Assembly (NCBI RefSeq): GCF_042684505.1
Contig: NZ_JBHULT010000008.1
Location: forward strand, 124,001 to 188,000
From: Salinimicrobium flavum
GTDB taxonomy: Bacteria; Bacteroidota; Bacteroidia; Flavobacteriales; Flavobacteriaceae
Direction of reading: 5' to 3'
Length of the DNA: 64,000 nt
Below, piece after piece: positions 1-7,242 of the stretch. A program made the translations under genes and the position numbers. The notes beneath the pieces are model-generated. The model made no database searches. It was not told where the DNA came from and worked only from the letters and a program-made list of their open reading frames with translations. How positions within the stretch are numbered: the first letter of the stretch is position 1; each line of letters starts with the position of its first letter.

Positions 1-1
1 T

Positions 2-415
2 GCCGAGCACTCTTTTTACACCAGCTTTTTTGGAATCGTCGCCATAGGGATCTATTTGCTTGCCCTGTACGACAAAAGAAAGAATTATCACAACGGATTT
101 ATGAGCTGGACAGATGGCTTTAAGACCGGAGCTATCCTCACGCTCGGCATTGTCATCCTCTCCCCTTTCGTGCAGCTGCTCATTATTGAATTTATTACCC
201 CCAACTATTTCAGGAACATTACTGAATATTCGATTGAAGCAGGAGAAATGACCCGGGAAGAAGCAGAGGAATATTTCAATACAACCAACTATATCCTTCA
301 GAGTGTGTTGTGGGCAGCTGTTTCAGGCTTGATAACCGCAGCCATTGCAGCACTTCTTCTCCGCCGTAAGCTGCGTGATCCCTACCAGGTGAAAGGAACC
401 ACTCCATACAGGTAA
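2..415 (+). CDS. DUF4199 family membrane protein, 5' end outside window
   Basis: The reading frame is open from base 2, so the N terminus lies upstream of the window. The visible 137 residues hold a hydrophobic segment at the very start, a second at roughly visible residues 45-65 and a C-terminal one ending in the basic stretch LLRRKLRD. A short acidic loop (EYSIEAGEMTREEAEEYFN) sits between the second and third. This pattern matches the DUF4199 family, common in Bacteroidetes and of unknown function. The protein should be in the inner membrane. A TTG at 56 is not a credible start because the membrane segment continues upstream of it. Confidence 0.7.
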   Translation, partial: AEHSFYTSFFGIVAIGIYLLALYDKRKNYHNGFMSWTDGFKTGAILTLGIVILSPFVQLLIIEFITPNYFRNITEYSIEAGEMTREEAEEYFNTTNYILQSVLWAAVSGLITAAIAALLLRRKLRDPYQVKGTTPYR

Positions 416-423
416 AATGGTAA

Positions 424-606
424 AATTCGACATCCCCTTCCGTAGAAAAAATTCAAGCAAAACCCAAAACCGGATTTAATTTTTTGGAACTGCCTGAAGG
501 ACCTCCGGAAAACGCATATGAAAATACCATTTCCGATTCTCTTTTTAACAGGTCTTTAGCAGCAAAAGCAGGCCCTGATACTTATCTTAAAGAGACTAAC
601 CTTTAA
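424..606 (+). other. Protein-like open frame without a start codon, possible gene remnant
   Basis: Between the DUF4199 gene and the P19-like gene one frame stays open for 60 codons and its translation looks protein-like (for example FLELPEGPPENAYENTISD). It has no ATG; the only plausible start is TTG at 484. It could be a decayed gene fragment or chance. I do not recognise the sequence. Confidence 0.25.
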
Positions 607-616
607 GACCAAAAAA

Positions 617-1147
617 ATGAAAATCGAAGACAACGAAAAAAAGATCAAACTGGCAGAAGACCAGGGGAAAGCATATACCGCGGCGCTGGATTACATGAAA
701 GAGATGGACAACCACGCCGAAAAGGAAGTGGATGACTACATCATAAGCCTGGCTTCTGAAGAAGCTGAAGGCACTTACCAACTGCAGGAAGGAAAGCTGA
801 AATGGAACACTCCTAAAGAGGGTTTTAATACGCACCTGGAGATCGTGGTGAGAGACAAAAAAGACAAACGTTTTATTCCGGGTTTAAAAATTCGCGGAAA
901 AGTTCTCGATGAGGACGGAAAGCAGATCATAGAGACCGATTTTCCACTCCTTTGGCATCCATTCCTGCTCCATTATGGCGCATTCTTTAAAATTCCGAAG
1001 GAAGGAAAATATAAAGTCCAGCTGGAAATTCCGACACCCGAATTCCACAGGCACGACGAGATCAAGGGGAAAAGATTCGAGAAGGATGTGAAGGTGGAAA
1101 TAGAGATCGACATGGAGACCGGAAGAGAACCTCATGGACCCGAATAA
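617..1147 (+). CDS. P19/Tp34-like iron-associated protein without signal peptide
   Basis: A 176-residue protein with a charged helical N terminus (about 1-50) and a beta-rich C-terminal domain (about 60-165). The C-terminal part carries LLWHPFLLHYGAFFKIP and TPEFHRHDE, with His114, His119, His144 and His146 as possible metal ligands. This resembles the P19/Tp34 group of Fe2+ transport-associated periplasmic proteins, where a similar 'HYG' region and a His-rich strand bind metal. Unlike those proteins it has no visible signal peptide. It lies 22 bases upstream of a VIT1/CCC1 iron/manganese transporter on the same strand, which supports a metal-related role. Assignment is tentative. Confidence 0.5.
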   Translation: MKIEDNEKKIKLAEDQGKAYTAALDYMKEMDNHAEKEVDDYIISLASEEAEGTYQLQEGKLKWNTPKEGFNTHLEIVVRDKKDKRFIPGLKIRGKVLDEDGKQIIETDFPLLWHPFLLHYGAFFKIPKEGKYKVQLEIPTPEFHRHDEIKGKRFEKDVKVEIEIDMETGREPHGPE

Positions 1148-1169
1148 CCTCATTTTCAAATAATGCCAC

Positions 1170-1898
1170 ATGCAGGAAAAAAAACTCCATTCCCAGGGAA
1201 AGATCCTCTTCTTCAATAAAGAATACATCGCCGAATTCGTTTACGGAGGGATAGACGGGGCTATCACAACATTTGCAGTAGTTGCCGGCGCTGAAGGTGC
1301 CAACCTTGGGATCTCTGTAGTGGTGATCCTGGGGCTGGCCAACCTTATTGCTGATGGTTTCTCAATGTCTGTAGGGAACTTCTTTTCCACTAAGGCAGAA
1401 AGGGATTCTTTTGAAAAACACCGGCAGGTGGAATACTGGGAAATTGAGAACCTGCGGGATAAAGAGATCGAAGAGATCAGGGAGATCTATGCCGCAAAAG
1501 GTTTTAAAGGAGAGCTCCTGGAACAGGTGATAGAAGTGATTATCTCAGACAAAGATGTGTGGGTAGATACCATGATGAAGGAGGAACTTGAAATGACTAA
1601 AAGTGATAAGGCCCCTTATAAGACTGCTGCCGTAACCTTCTTTAGCTTTTTAGCGGTGGGTTCTGTACCCTTACTATCATATTTCTTCGCAGGTGCTGAT
1701 ATGTCGATCGAAAAGCCCGAACTTTTTGTTTATTCCTGCATACTTACAGGTGTGGCCCTCGCTATAGTGGGCAGCTTTAAAAGTATAGTGGCTGAAAAGA
1801 ATATTTTCATAGGCATTATGGAGACTCTTCTTTTGGGAGGACTCGCAGCCTTGCTCGCTTACTTTGTAGGTGACGTATTGGAACAGTTGTTCAGGTAA
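1170..1898 (+). CDS. VIT1/CCC1 family iron/manganese transporter
   Basis: This 242-residue protein has the family layout: two N-terminal membrane helices starting with YGGIDGAITTFAVVAG and LANLIADGFSMSVGNFFS (about 22-75), a cytosolic acidic helical domain (about 80-140, rich in Glu and Met, the metal-binding domain in plant VIT1), and three C-terminal helices. The conserved 'DG' and 'MxxG' residues of the transport core are present. The family exports Fe2+ or Mn2+ from the cytosol. It probably forms a unit with the preceding P19-like gene. The ATG at 1170 follows an out-of-frame ATG at 1163. Confidence 0.88.
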   Translation: MQEKKLHSQGKILFFNKEYIAEFVYGGIDGAITTFAVVAGAEGANLGISVVVILGLANLIADGFSMSVGNFFSTKAERDSFEKHRQVEYWEIENLRDKEIEEIREIYAAKGFKGELLEQVIEVIISDKDVWVDTMMKEELEMTKSDKAPYKTAAVTFFSFLAVGSVPLLSYFFAGADMSIEKPELFVYSCILTGVALAIVGSFKSIVAEKNIFIGIMETLLLGGLAALLAYFVGDVLEQLFR

Positions 1899-2048
1899 GA
1901 ATTACCACACCAATTTTTTCTTAAGATTTTTTTATTTTTCTTAAAATTTACCGAATATTCTATTAAAAATCAGCGTTTTAACAATTGCTTGGCAGAGCAA
2001 AATATGATCTCCAAAGTATATTGGTCTTATAATCTAAAAAGGACTAAT

Positions 2049-2546
2049 ATGGAAGATCGTTACTCTAAATTTAAGAAGTTAAACTGGCTCCTGTCGGCAA
2101 GCTTTGAAGCTGAGCGAGTATACTATAATGCCGGGGAAGATGTTCAGCAGGTAGAACTAAAGCGGTTTTTCAATTTTGAAAGTGTGAACCGCAACAGGTT
2201 TAGCTATGAGATCTCAGAACAACTGGTTCAAGCCGGTGTTGAGCCTGAAAAAGAATGGATCCAGAAAGGTAACCTGGATCGTGACTGGAGGGAAGAGAAA
2301 AAAGCCCTTACCAGAAGCCGTCCCTTAAAACTGCTTAAAAAATGCAGGGAAAGGGATGAAGAGAACCTGCAGCTTTATGATGAGATCCTGGAGGAGGGGA
2401 AACTTCCCAAAGAAGTCCTTAAGATCCTTAAAAAACAAAGATCGTCTATCATCATGAGCCTGGAAAAGGCTGAGAGGTTCAGGACCGGGGAACAGGTACT
2501 TGATCCTTCCAGAAGAAGCAAGGTCGTCGCCCTTAAAGCAATGTAA
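2049..2546 (+). CDS. DUF2383/PA2169-type helical bundle protein
   Basis: The 165-residue product is nearly all helix. It begins KFKKLNWLLSASFEAERVYYN, followed by KRFFNFESVNRNRFSYEIS, matching the first two helices of DUF2383 proteins (ferritin-like four-helix bundles of unknown function, often stress-linked). The frame is open upstream to a TTG at 1989 and an ATG at 2004, but the family-like sequence begins at the ATG at 2049. A second, more diverged protein of this type lies at 57027-57539. No metal-binding Glu/His set is obvious. Confidence 0.6.
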   Translation: MEDRYSKFKKLNWLLSASFEAERVYYNAGEDVQQVELKRFFNFESVNRNRFSYEISEQLVQAGVEPEKEWIQKGNLDRDWREEKKALTRSRPLKLLKKCRERDEENLQLYDEILEEGKLPKEVLKILKKQRSSIIMSLEKAERFRTGEQVLDPSRRSKVVALKAM

Positions 2547-2704
2547 TTTATTGCTGCTGTTTTATATTAACTGTCCAGAGAAAGAAATTTTCGTTAATCT
2601 GCCAACCATTATATATGGGAACCCAGTCTAACCACCGCGAAAAAATACTTTTTTTGGACAGTCTTTTTATATAACTTCGGCCTAAACTTTGTTCCCTTGC
2701 TATT

Positions 2705-3289
2705 ATGAGAAAAATCCTGGAGCGTAGCTTTATTGGAGTCATTGTTCTTATAATGGCCATTATGGTTTCGTATTTTATCTTTAAGATCAATACGAAATCC
2801 TATAGTCCCGAAGATACAGTCACCTATCAAAAGGACGGGCTTAGCCTGGAAGTATTTTACAATCGTCCTTATAAAAAGGACAGACAGATCTTCGGGGGAC
2901 TCGTTCCTTTCGATCAAGTGTGGCGCACAGGAGCCAACGAAGCCACAACTTTTACCACTACCAAAGACATTCTTGTAGACGGCTCCCTTCTTCCCGAAGG
3001 AAAATATACCCTCTGGACCATCCCGATGGAAGATACCTGGAAGGTGATCTTTAATTCTGAAATGTATCCCTGGGGAATCACAGCAAATGAAGTCCCCTTC
3101 CGGGTAGCAGATTATGACGTATTAACCATTGAGGTTGACGTTACGCCCCTGGACGAGGTCGTCGAACAGTTCACCATTAGTTTTACCGAAGCTTATAATT
3201 TTGTAATGCTCAACCTGGCCTGGGATAAGACCATGATCAGTATTCCCATAAAAGATGCTGAAAAAGTACAGCGGGTAAGATCTAGATAG
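2705..3289 (+). CDS. DUF2911 domain protein, membrane-anchored
   Basis: The protein has 194 residues. Residues 9-27 form a hydrophobic segment acting as signal anchor. The remainder matches DUF2911: EVFYNRPYKKDRQIFGG, VWRTGANEATTF, GKYTLWTIP and WKVIFN occur in the family order. DUF2911 proteins are periplasmic or secreted proteins of unknown function, widespread in Bacteroidetes. The 3' end overlaps the convergent M23 peptidase gene by 8 bases. Confidence 0.85.
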   Translation: MRKILERSFIGVIVLIMAIMVSYFIFKINTKSYSPEDTVTYQKDGLSLEVFYNRPYKKDRQIFGGLVPFDQVWRTGANEATTFTTTKDILVDGSLLPEGKYTLWTIPMEDTWKVIFNSEMYPWGITANEVPFRVADYDVLTIEVDVTPLDEVVEQFTISFTEAYNFVMLNLAWDKTMISIPIKDAEKVQRVRSR

Positions 3290-3986
3290 AAAACGGGATC
3301 TTTAGCAGGAGATTGGGATCGGGACAGTTTTGAAGATAATGCGACAACTCTTTTCTACACGCAACTCCGGGATAATCTCCTATCCTGTTTCCAGGGTCCT
3401 TTATGATCTGGAAATGTAAATGAGGTGCATATTCCCCATTTTCTAAGGGGCTGCCCAGGACAGCTATCTGCTGCCCCCTGTTTACCCTTACCCCAACCTT
3501 TAATTCCTGAAGAGATGCTCTGCTTAAATGGCCGTAAAGGGTATAGAATTTACGTTCTTCAAAATTATGTTCCAGGATTATGGTAGGGCCATAGTCTCCA
3601 AAATTGTCATTATCCCTGAAGCTATGGATTCTTCCATCAAGCACGGCCAATACGGGAGTTCCCGCAGGTGCCCAGATATCCATTCCCAGGTGAACATCTC
3701 TTACCAGGTCTTCATCAATGGCTTCAGAAAACAGACTGCTCCGCCTGTACAATCCGCGTTTTTCATTATACCCGCCCCACGCTATTTTCATACCCGTTCG
3801 GGAAAGGAAACCGTCGAGATATTTTGATAATCCTTCCGGAGTGGAAAGTGCGGTAGGGGTGAGTTCCTTATTTTCCGCAGAGAGATCAACAGGAATATAT
3901 TCCTTAACAGAAAAGCCGGCATCAACAACGGGAGTGAATCCTTCTGTTAAGCCGGCAATGAAATCTAAAAATTCGTTTTCCTGCAT
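3282..3986 (-). CDS. M23 family metallopeptidase
   Basis: A 234-residue protein with an intact LytM/M23 catalytic core: HLGMD (His99, Asp103), YGHLS (His153) and PHLHFQ (His189, His191), the zinc ligands and catalytic histidines of peptidoglycan DD-endopeptidases. M23 enzymes normally act in the periplasm, yet the N terminus (MQENEFLDFIAGLTEGF) has no signal peptide and no alternative upstream start gives one. A TACTTTTG element with an upstream TTG precedes the start. It is tail to tail with the DUF2911 gene. Confidence 0.87.
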   Translation of the reverse strand: MQENEFLDFIAGLTEGFTPVVDAGFSVKEYIPVDLSAENKELTPTALSTPEGLSKYLDGFLSRTGMKIAWGGYNEKRGLYRRSSLFSEAIDEDLVRDVHLGMDIWAPAGTPVLAVLDGRIHSFRDNDNFGDYGPTIILEHNFEERKFYTLYGHLSRASLQELKVGVRVNRGQQIAVLGSPLENGEYAPHLHFQIIKDPGNRIGDYPGVACRKELSHYLQNCPDPNLLLKIPFSI

Positions 3987-3998
3987 TTACTTTTTTGA

Positions 3999-4029
3999 CA
4001 AAAGTAATCCATGAAATTTACTTCAGCAA
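3999..4029 (-). promoter_or_regulatory. Bacteroidetes-type promoter for the M23 gene
   Basis: On the minus strand TTG (4029-4027), a 20-base spacer and TACTTTTG (4006-3999) match the Bacteroidetes consensus TTG/TTTG - N17-23 - TAnnTTTG. It lies 12 bases upstream of the ATG at 3986, so the leader would be very short. The TTG is inside the 3' end of the neighbouring gene. Confidence 0.45.
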
Positions 4030-5406
4030 TACATCACTAAAACTCGCACTTATAGAAACCGAAGCATTTGCATTCTTATTTTTACTGAACCCCTGCAATT
4101 TCTCAGTGTTATAGGATTTACTGGATTTTACCTTTAAACCTTCCGGGTAAGTCAGCTTACTTTTAGTCCCCGTGTAGGTGAAATTATAGGCAACATCTGG
4201 CAGGTCAAGTTTAAGGTCGCTGTTCTCGAGGATGATGTCAAGACTGTTGAACCCGGTTCCCAGCTTATCTATCACCAGCTCCCCGAAAGTCCCTTTAAAG
4301 ATACCGTTGTTTTCCAGCTCCTTCACGGTCACCTCGCTTGAATTGGAGGTAAGTTTTATGCTTACCGCCTTATCAATATTAAGATCCTGCACGTAAGATG
4401 CATTCAACATCCCGTAATTCCACTGCTTCACCTTTACCGGGGTATAAGACACCTTAAGGTCGGTCTTTTCTCCCGAGATGGTATTGGCCGAGAACTTACT
4501 GTGGGAAATATTCCCTCTGAGGTTCTTTGTTTCCCCGTTAAGTTTCACATCCCCATGGCGAATGTTCATTTTCACCTGTCCGTTTCGGGGCATCCTGATC
4601 CTTATGGTTTTTTTAGCAGCATCACTGTCTTTCAGTACCACCACTTTTTTGTCACCATATCGGGATTCCATTTCTTTTCCTACCTGTTCTCCCCATTTTT
4701 CCATTTCCTTCCCGAAATTCTCTCCCCAGGCTTCCATACTTTTTCCAAACTCTTCTCCCCAGGCTTCCATTCTCTTTTCGAGTTCGGCGGTCTCTTTGGC
4801 GTTTCGTTTCCACATAGCCGAATCTTTTTCAAATCGCTCTGCCCATTCCTCCATGGATCTTTCAAAATCTTTCCCGAAGCCTTTTTCCATCTTCTTCTCC
4901 CACTTTTCAAGGTATTTATCTCCATCTTTCCGGTAGGCTTCGTAATCGAATTTCATCTCTGCCATATTATCGTAGAATTCCTGCGGAAGCGGGTTTCCTG
5001 AAATTCCTTCAAGCAAGGGCCCTATCATCTCCTGTAGCGGAGAGATAATTTCGGTTAGACTGGCCATTGGCCCTTCCAGGGCGGTCATATCGATATTTCC
5101 GTCCCAGGTTCCACCGCCTGCTGAATTTATATATACTTCAGAAGCATTTCCCCTGGTCTCGAGTTTCCATGCGTCCAGGTTCTTTTCAATATCCTTTTTC
5201 TCAGCGCCTTTCATTTCAAGGAGCGCCTCGATCTGCACCTCATTCTTATCCCAGTAGTCAATAATGACATTGGTGTACTTTGAGTCGATGTTCACAGTTA
5301 CCCCGGAATTGGTCTTGTACGACTTGTCCAGTTTTTTGGTTTGCGCCATAAGCCCTGTACAACACAGCAGGCATATGATCATATAATTAAGCCTGAAAAT
5401 TTTCAT
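4018..5406 (-). CDS. Exported protein of ECF sigma operon, Trp-rich helical repeats plus DUF4097-like end
   Basis: A 462-residue protein with a signal peptide (MKIFRLNYMIICLLCCTGLMA). Residues about 25-90 and 290-460 are beta-rich and resemble DUF4097-type adhesin-like domains (KTNSGVTVNIDSKYTNV; GTGFNSLDIILENSD). The middle is a long charged helical region containing an 11-residue repeat of type MEAWGEEFGKS. It is the third gene of a sigma factor / anti-sigma-like / exported protein operon and overlaps the preceding gene by 20 bases, so it is probably translationally coupled. The function is unknown; an envelope-stress target or sensor is a reasonable guess from context. Confidence 0.72.
   Translation of the reverse strand: MKIFRLNYMIICLLCCTGLMAQTKKLDKSYKTNSGVTVNIDSKYTNVIIDYWDKNEVQIEALLEMKGAEKKDIEKNLDAWKLETRGNASEVYINSAGGGTWDGNIDMTALEGPMASLTEIISPLQEMIGPLLEGISGNPLPQEFYDNMAEMKFDYEAYRKDGDKYLEKWEKKMEKGFGKDFERSMEEWAERFEKDSAMWKRNAKETAELEKRMEAWGEEFGKSMEAWGENFGKEMEKWGEQVGKEMESRYGDKKVVVLKDSDAAKKTIRIRMPRNGQVKMNIRHGDVKLNGETKNLRGNISHSKFSANTISGEKTDLKVSYTPVKVKQWNYGMLNASYVQDLNIDKAVSIKLTSNSSEVTVKELENNGIFKGTFGELVIDKLGTGFNSLDIILENSDLKLDLPDVAYNFTYTGTKSKLTYPEGLKVKSSKSYNTEKLQGFSKNKNANASVSISASFSDVLLK
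4672..4770 (-). repeat. Three tandem 33-bp coding repeats (11-residue hendecads)
   Basis: Three in-frame copies encode MEAWGEEFGKS, MEAWGENFGKE and MEKWGEQVGKE. More degenerate Trp-containing units continue toward the N terminus (EEWAERFEKD, LEKWEKKMEK). An 11-residue period fits a straight amphipathic helix or right-handed coiled coil. Confidence 0.85.
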
Positions 5407-5995
5407 AGTCTTTATTTTTTGATTGATTGATTTCTTTGAGTTTCTCCTTTAACTTATACAGCAATTCCAGCCTGAGCTGCAAATTTGCGATCAAAGCCCC
5501 GACACTGCTTTCATTAAGCCCGGTCTCATTGATCTCTGCATTTAACCTGCTGTATTCTTTATCAAGTTCGGCCAGTTGTTCCATAAAGGAATCGACCAGG
5601 GCTTTGTTCTCATCGTTCACTTCGAGTTTGGCCAGTTCAATATTCAAACTTGCCATATAGTAATTCTCGATCTTCCTGAACTCGGGCGAGACGTCGCTCA
5701 ACTGGTATTCTTTTGAAACGGGAATTACTTCCTCCTTCTCTTCTGTCACCGGATTTTCTACTACCTGCTGTCCGTTTATAAACTCATCAGGAGCCAAAAA
5801 GAAGTATCCAATTCCCAGTAACACGACCAGTACAGCCGCGATCTTGAGGAACATGAACCTATTCCCTGATTTATTTTTCTTCTGCGGAAAGGCTTTTTCA
5901 AGCCTGGCCTCAAATCTCTGCTGATGCCCTTTTTCCAATTTGTCGGAAACCAGAGGCTTATCCTCCTGAAGCATTTTTCTAATATCCTGTGCCAT
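5387..5995 (-). CDS. Membrane-bound anti-sigma-factor-like protein
   Basis: The 202-residue product has a cytosolic N-terminal part (1-47), a single membrane helix at about 49-67 (FLKIAAVLVVLLGIGYFFL), and a periplasmic part ending in a coiled coil (about 110-200). It follows the ECF sigma gene with a 17-base overlap, which is the usual place for the cognate anti-sigma factor. There is no recognisable zinc-binding ZAS motif, so the assignment rests on topology and position. The next gene overlaps it by 20 bases. Confidence 0.7.
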   Translation of the reverse strand: MAQDIRKMLQEDKPLVSDKLEKGHQQRFEARLEKAFPQKKNKSGNRFMFLKIAAVLVVLLGIGYFFLAPDEFINGQQVVENPVTEEKEEVIPVSKEYQLSDVSPEFRKIENYYMASLNIELAKLEVNDENKALVDSFMEQLAELDKEYSRLNAEINETGLNESSVGALIANLQLRLELLYKLKEKLKEINQSKNKDYENFQA

Positions 5996-6524
5996 GTCGT
6001 AGGTCTTTTAATTCTTCCTGTAATTTTTTCTTTCCCCTGTGCACCAGCGTCCGTGATGCAATTTGTGTTATATTCAATATTTCAGATATCTCTTCGTGAT
6101 CATAACCTTCCAGCAGATACAGCATAAGGGGATATTTATACTTTTCAGGAAGGTCTTCTATTTTCTGTTTCACTTCCCCTATTCCCACACCGTCATCAAC
6201 ACTCCAGTTATCTTCCTCTTCAACGCTTTCCAGGATTTGTTCGTTGATCGCGACGAGTTCCATTTTTTTGGCTTTCAGTTTATCCAGGCACTTGTTGATC
6301 ACGATCCTCTTCAACCAGGCCCCGAAGGTCACTTCCCCGGTAAACTGATGCAATTTTTCAAAAGCCTTTATAAAGGACTCCTGCAAGGCATCTTCAGCTT
6401 CTGCAGAATCTTTCATGAAGCGTTTTGCCACATAGTACATCCCCTCACAGTACTTGTTGTACAGTTTAAGTTGTGCCCGGCGGTTGTTCTGCTTGCAAGC
6501 CTCAATTAACTGATGTTGTATCAA
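5979..6524 (-). CDS. ECF RNA polymerase sigma factor, sigma-70 family
   Basis: The 181-residue protein contains sigma region 2 (about 20-90, with EAEDALQESFIKAFEKLHQF) and region 4 (about 125-175, with LPEKYKYPLMLYLLEGYDHEEI and a helix-turn-helix ending in VHRGKKKLQEEL). Region 1 is absent, as in ECF (group 4) sigma factors. The likely start is TTG at 6524 because the conserved LIEACKQNN segment follows immediately and no ATG is available there. It heads a three-gene operon with its probable anti-sigma factor and an exported effector, suggesting control of an envelope response. Confidence 0.92.
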   Translation of the reverse strand: MIQHQLIEACKQNNRRAQLKLYNKYCEGMYYVAKRFMKDSAEAEDALQESFIKAFEKLHQFTGEVTFGAWLKRIVINKCLDKLKAKKMELVAINEQILESVEEEDNWSVDDGVGIGEVKQKIEDLPEKYKYPLMLYLLEGYDHEEISEILNITQIASRTLVHRGKKKLQEELKDLRHGTGY

Positions 6525-6708
6525 AATGACTTTGTTTGGTTGCTGTTCACTTTAAAGACGACAGGTTTATACTAATGTTGCAAAACCCTGAAAAATATTC
6601 TGTCTGTAGAGCTAAAAGTAAATATTTTACAGGAAAAGCTTCTATTGAACCCCCAGAGAAGCCTTAAAGTCAGACCTCTGCCCGAAGAATAGAACCAGAT
6701 CAAAAAAA

Positions 6709-6732
6709 AAGAAGCACCCTAAAGTGCTTCTT
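6709..6732 (-). terminator. Rho-independent terminator of the ohr-like gene
   Basis: On the minus strand a 9-bp stem (AAGAAGCAC / GTGCTTCTT) with a 6-base loop is followed by a run of T (opposite the A run 6702-6710). It lies 28 bases after the ohr-like stop codon. Confidence 0.8.
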
Positions 6733-6759
6733 CATGTTCAACAATTATAAAATCAACAA

Positions 6760-7170
6760 CTATTCGTCTTCGTCCAACATCAAATTTAGGGTGATGTCAA
6801 TGTTATCACGTGTGGCCCAGGAATAGGTACATATTTCATGGGCTTCATTGATCATTTCTTCCCCGGTTTCAATATCTACCCCGGGAATATAAACATCAAG
6901 GTTCACAGACATTTCCCGGTCGCCCTCTTCGGTCTCTCCCAGATCAACAGACGCGGTGACACTGGCATCTTCCATAGCTACTTTATGTTCCTTTGCGACC
7001 TCTTGAAGGGCATTGAAGAAACTGGCAGAATATCCCGCTGCAAATAGCTGTTCAGCGATTGTTTTTTCCTCTCCTTTATTCAGTTCAAGGTCCAGGACTC
7101 CGTCATCTGTTCGCACATTCCTATCGTGACCACCGGTGGTGGTGGCTGTTACCGTATACAATGTCTTCAT
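6760..7170 (-). CDS. Ohr/OsmC-family protein lacking the peroxidatic cysteine
   Basis: A 136-residue protein with the Ohr fold signature: GGHDRNVRTDDGVLDLEL at the N terminus, AEQLFAAGYSASFFNAL in the middle and HEICTYSWATRDNID near the C terminus. In Ohr enzymes a reactive cysteine in the 'FAAGYxACF' motif reduces organic hydroperoxides and a second cysteine in 'HxxCPYSxATR' resolves it. Here the first is serine (Ser50) and only Cys114 remains. The expected Glu (Glu40) is kept. It may have lost peroxidase activity or bind ligand only. Divergent from meaB. Confidence 0.85.
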   Translation of the reverse strand: MKTLYTVTATTTGGHDRNVRTDDGVLDLELNKGEEKTIAEQLFAAGYSASFFNALQEVAKEHKVAMEDASVTASVDLGETEEGDREMSVNLDVYIPGVDIETGEEMINEAHEICTYSWATRDNIDITLNLMLDEDE

Positions 7171-7242
7171 GGTGATCTTTATTTTATTAATTTAGTACTT
7201 CAATATACGAATAAGATATTCACTTATAAACATAAAATCAGT

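Noticed and set aside
7126..7242. An N-terminal extension of meaB
   Set aside because: It overlaps the divergent ohr-like gene and its translation is unlike the family.
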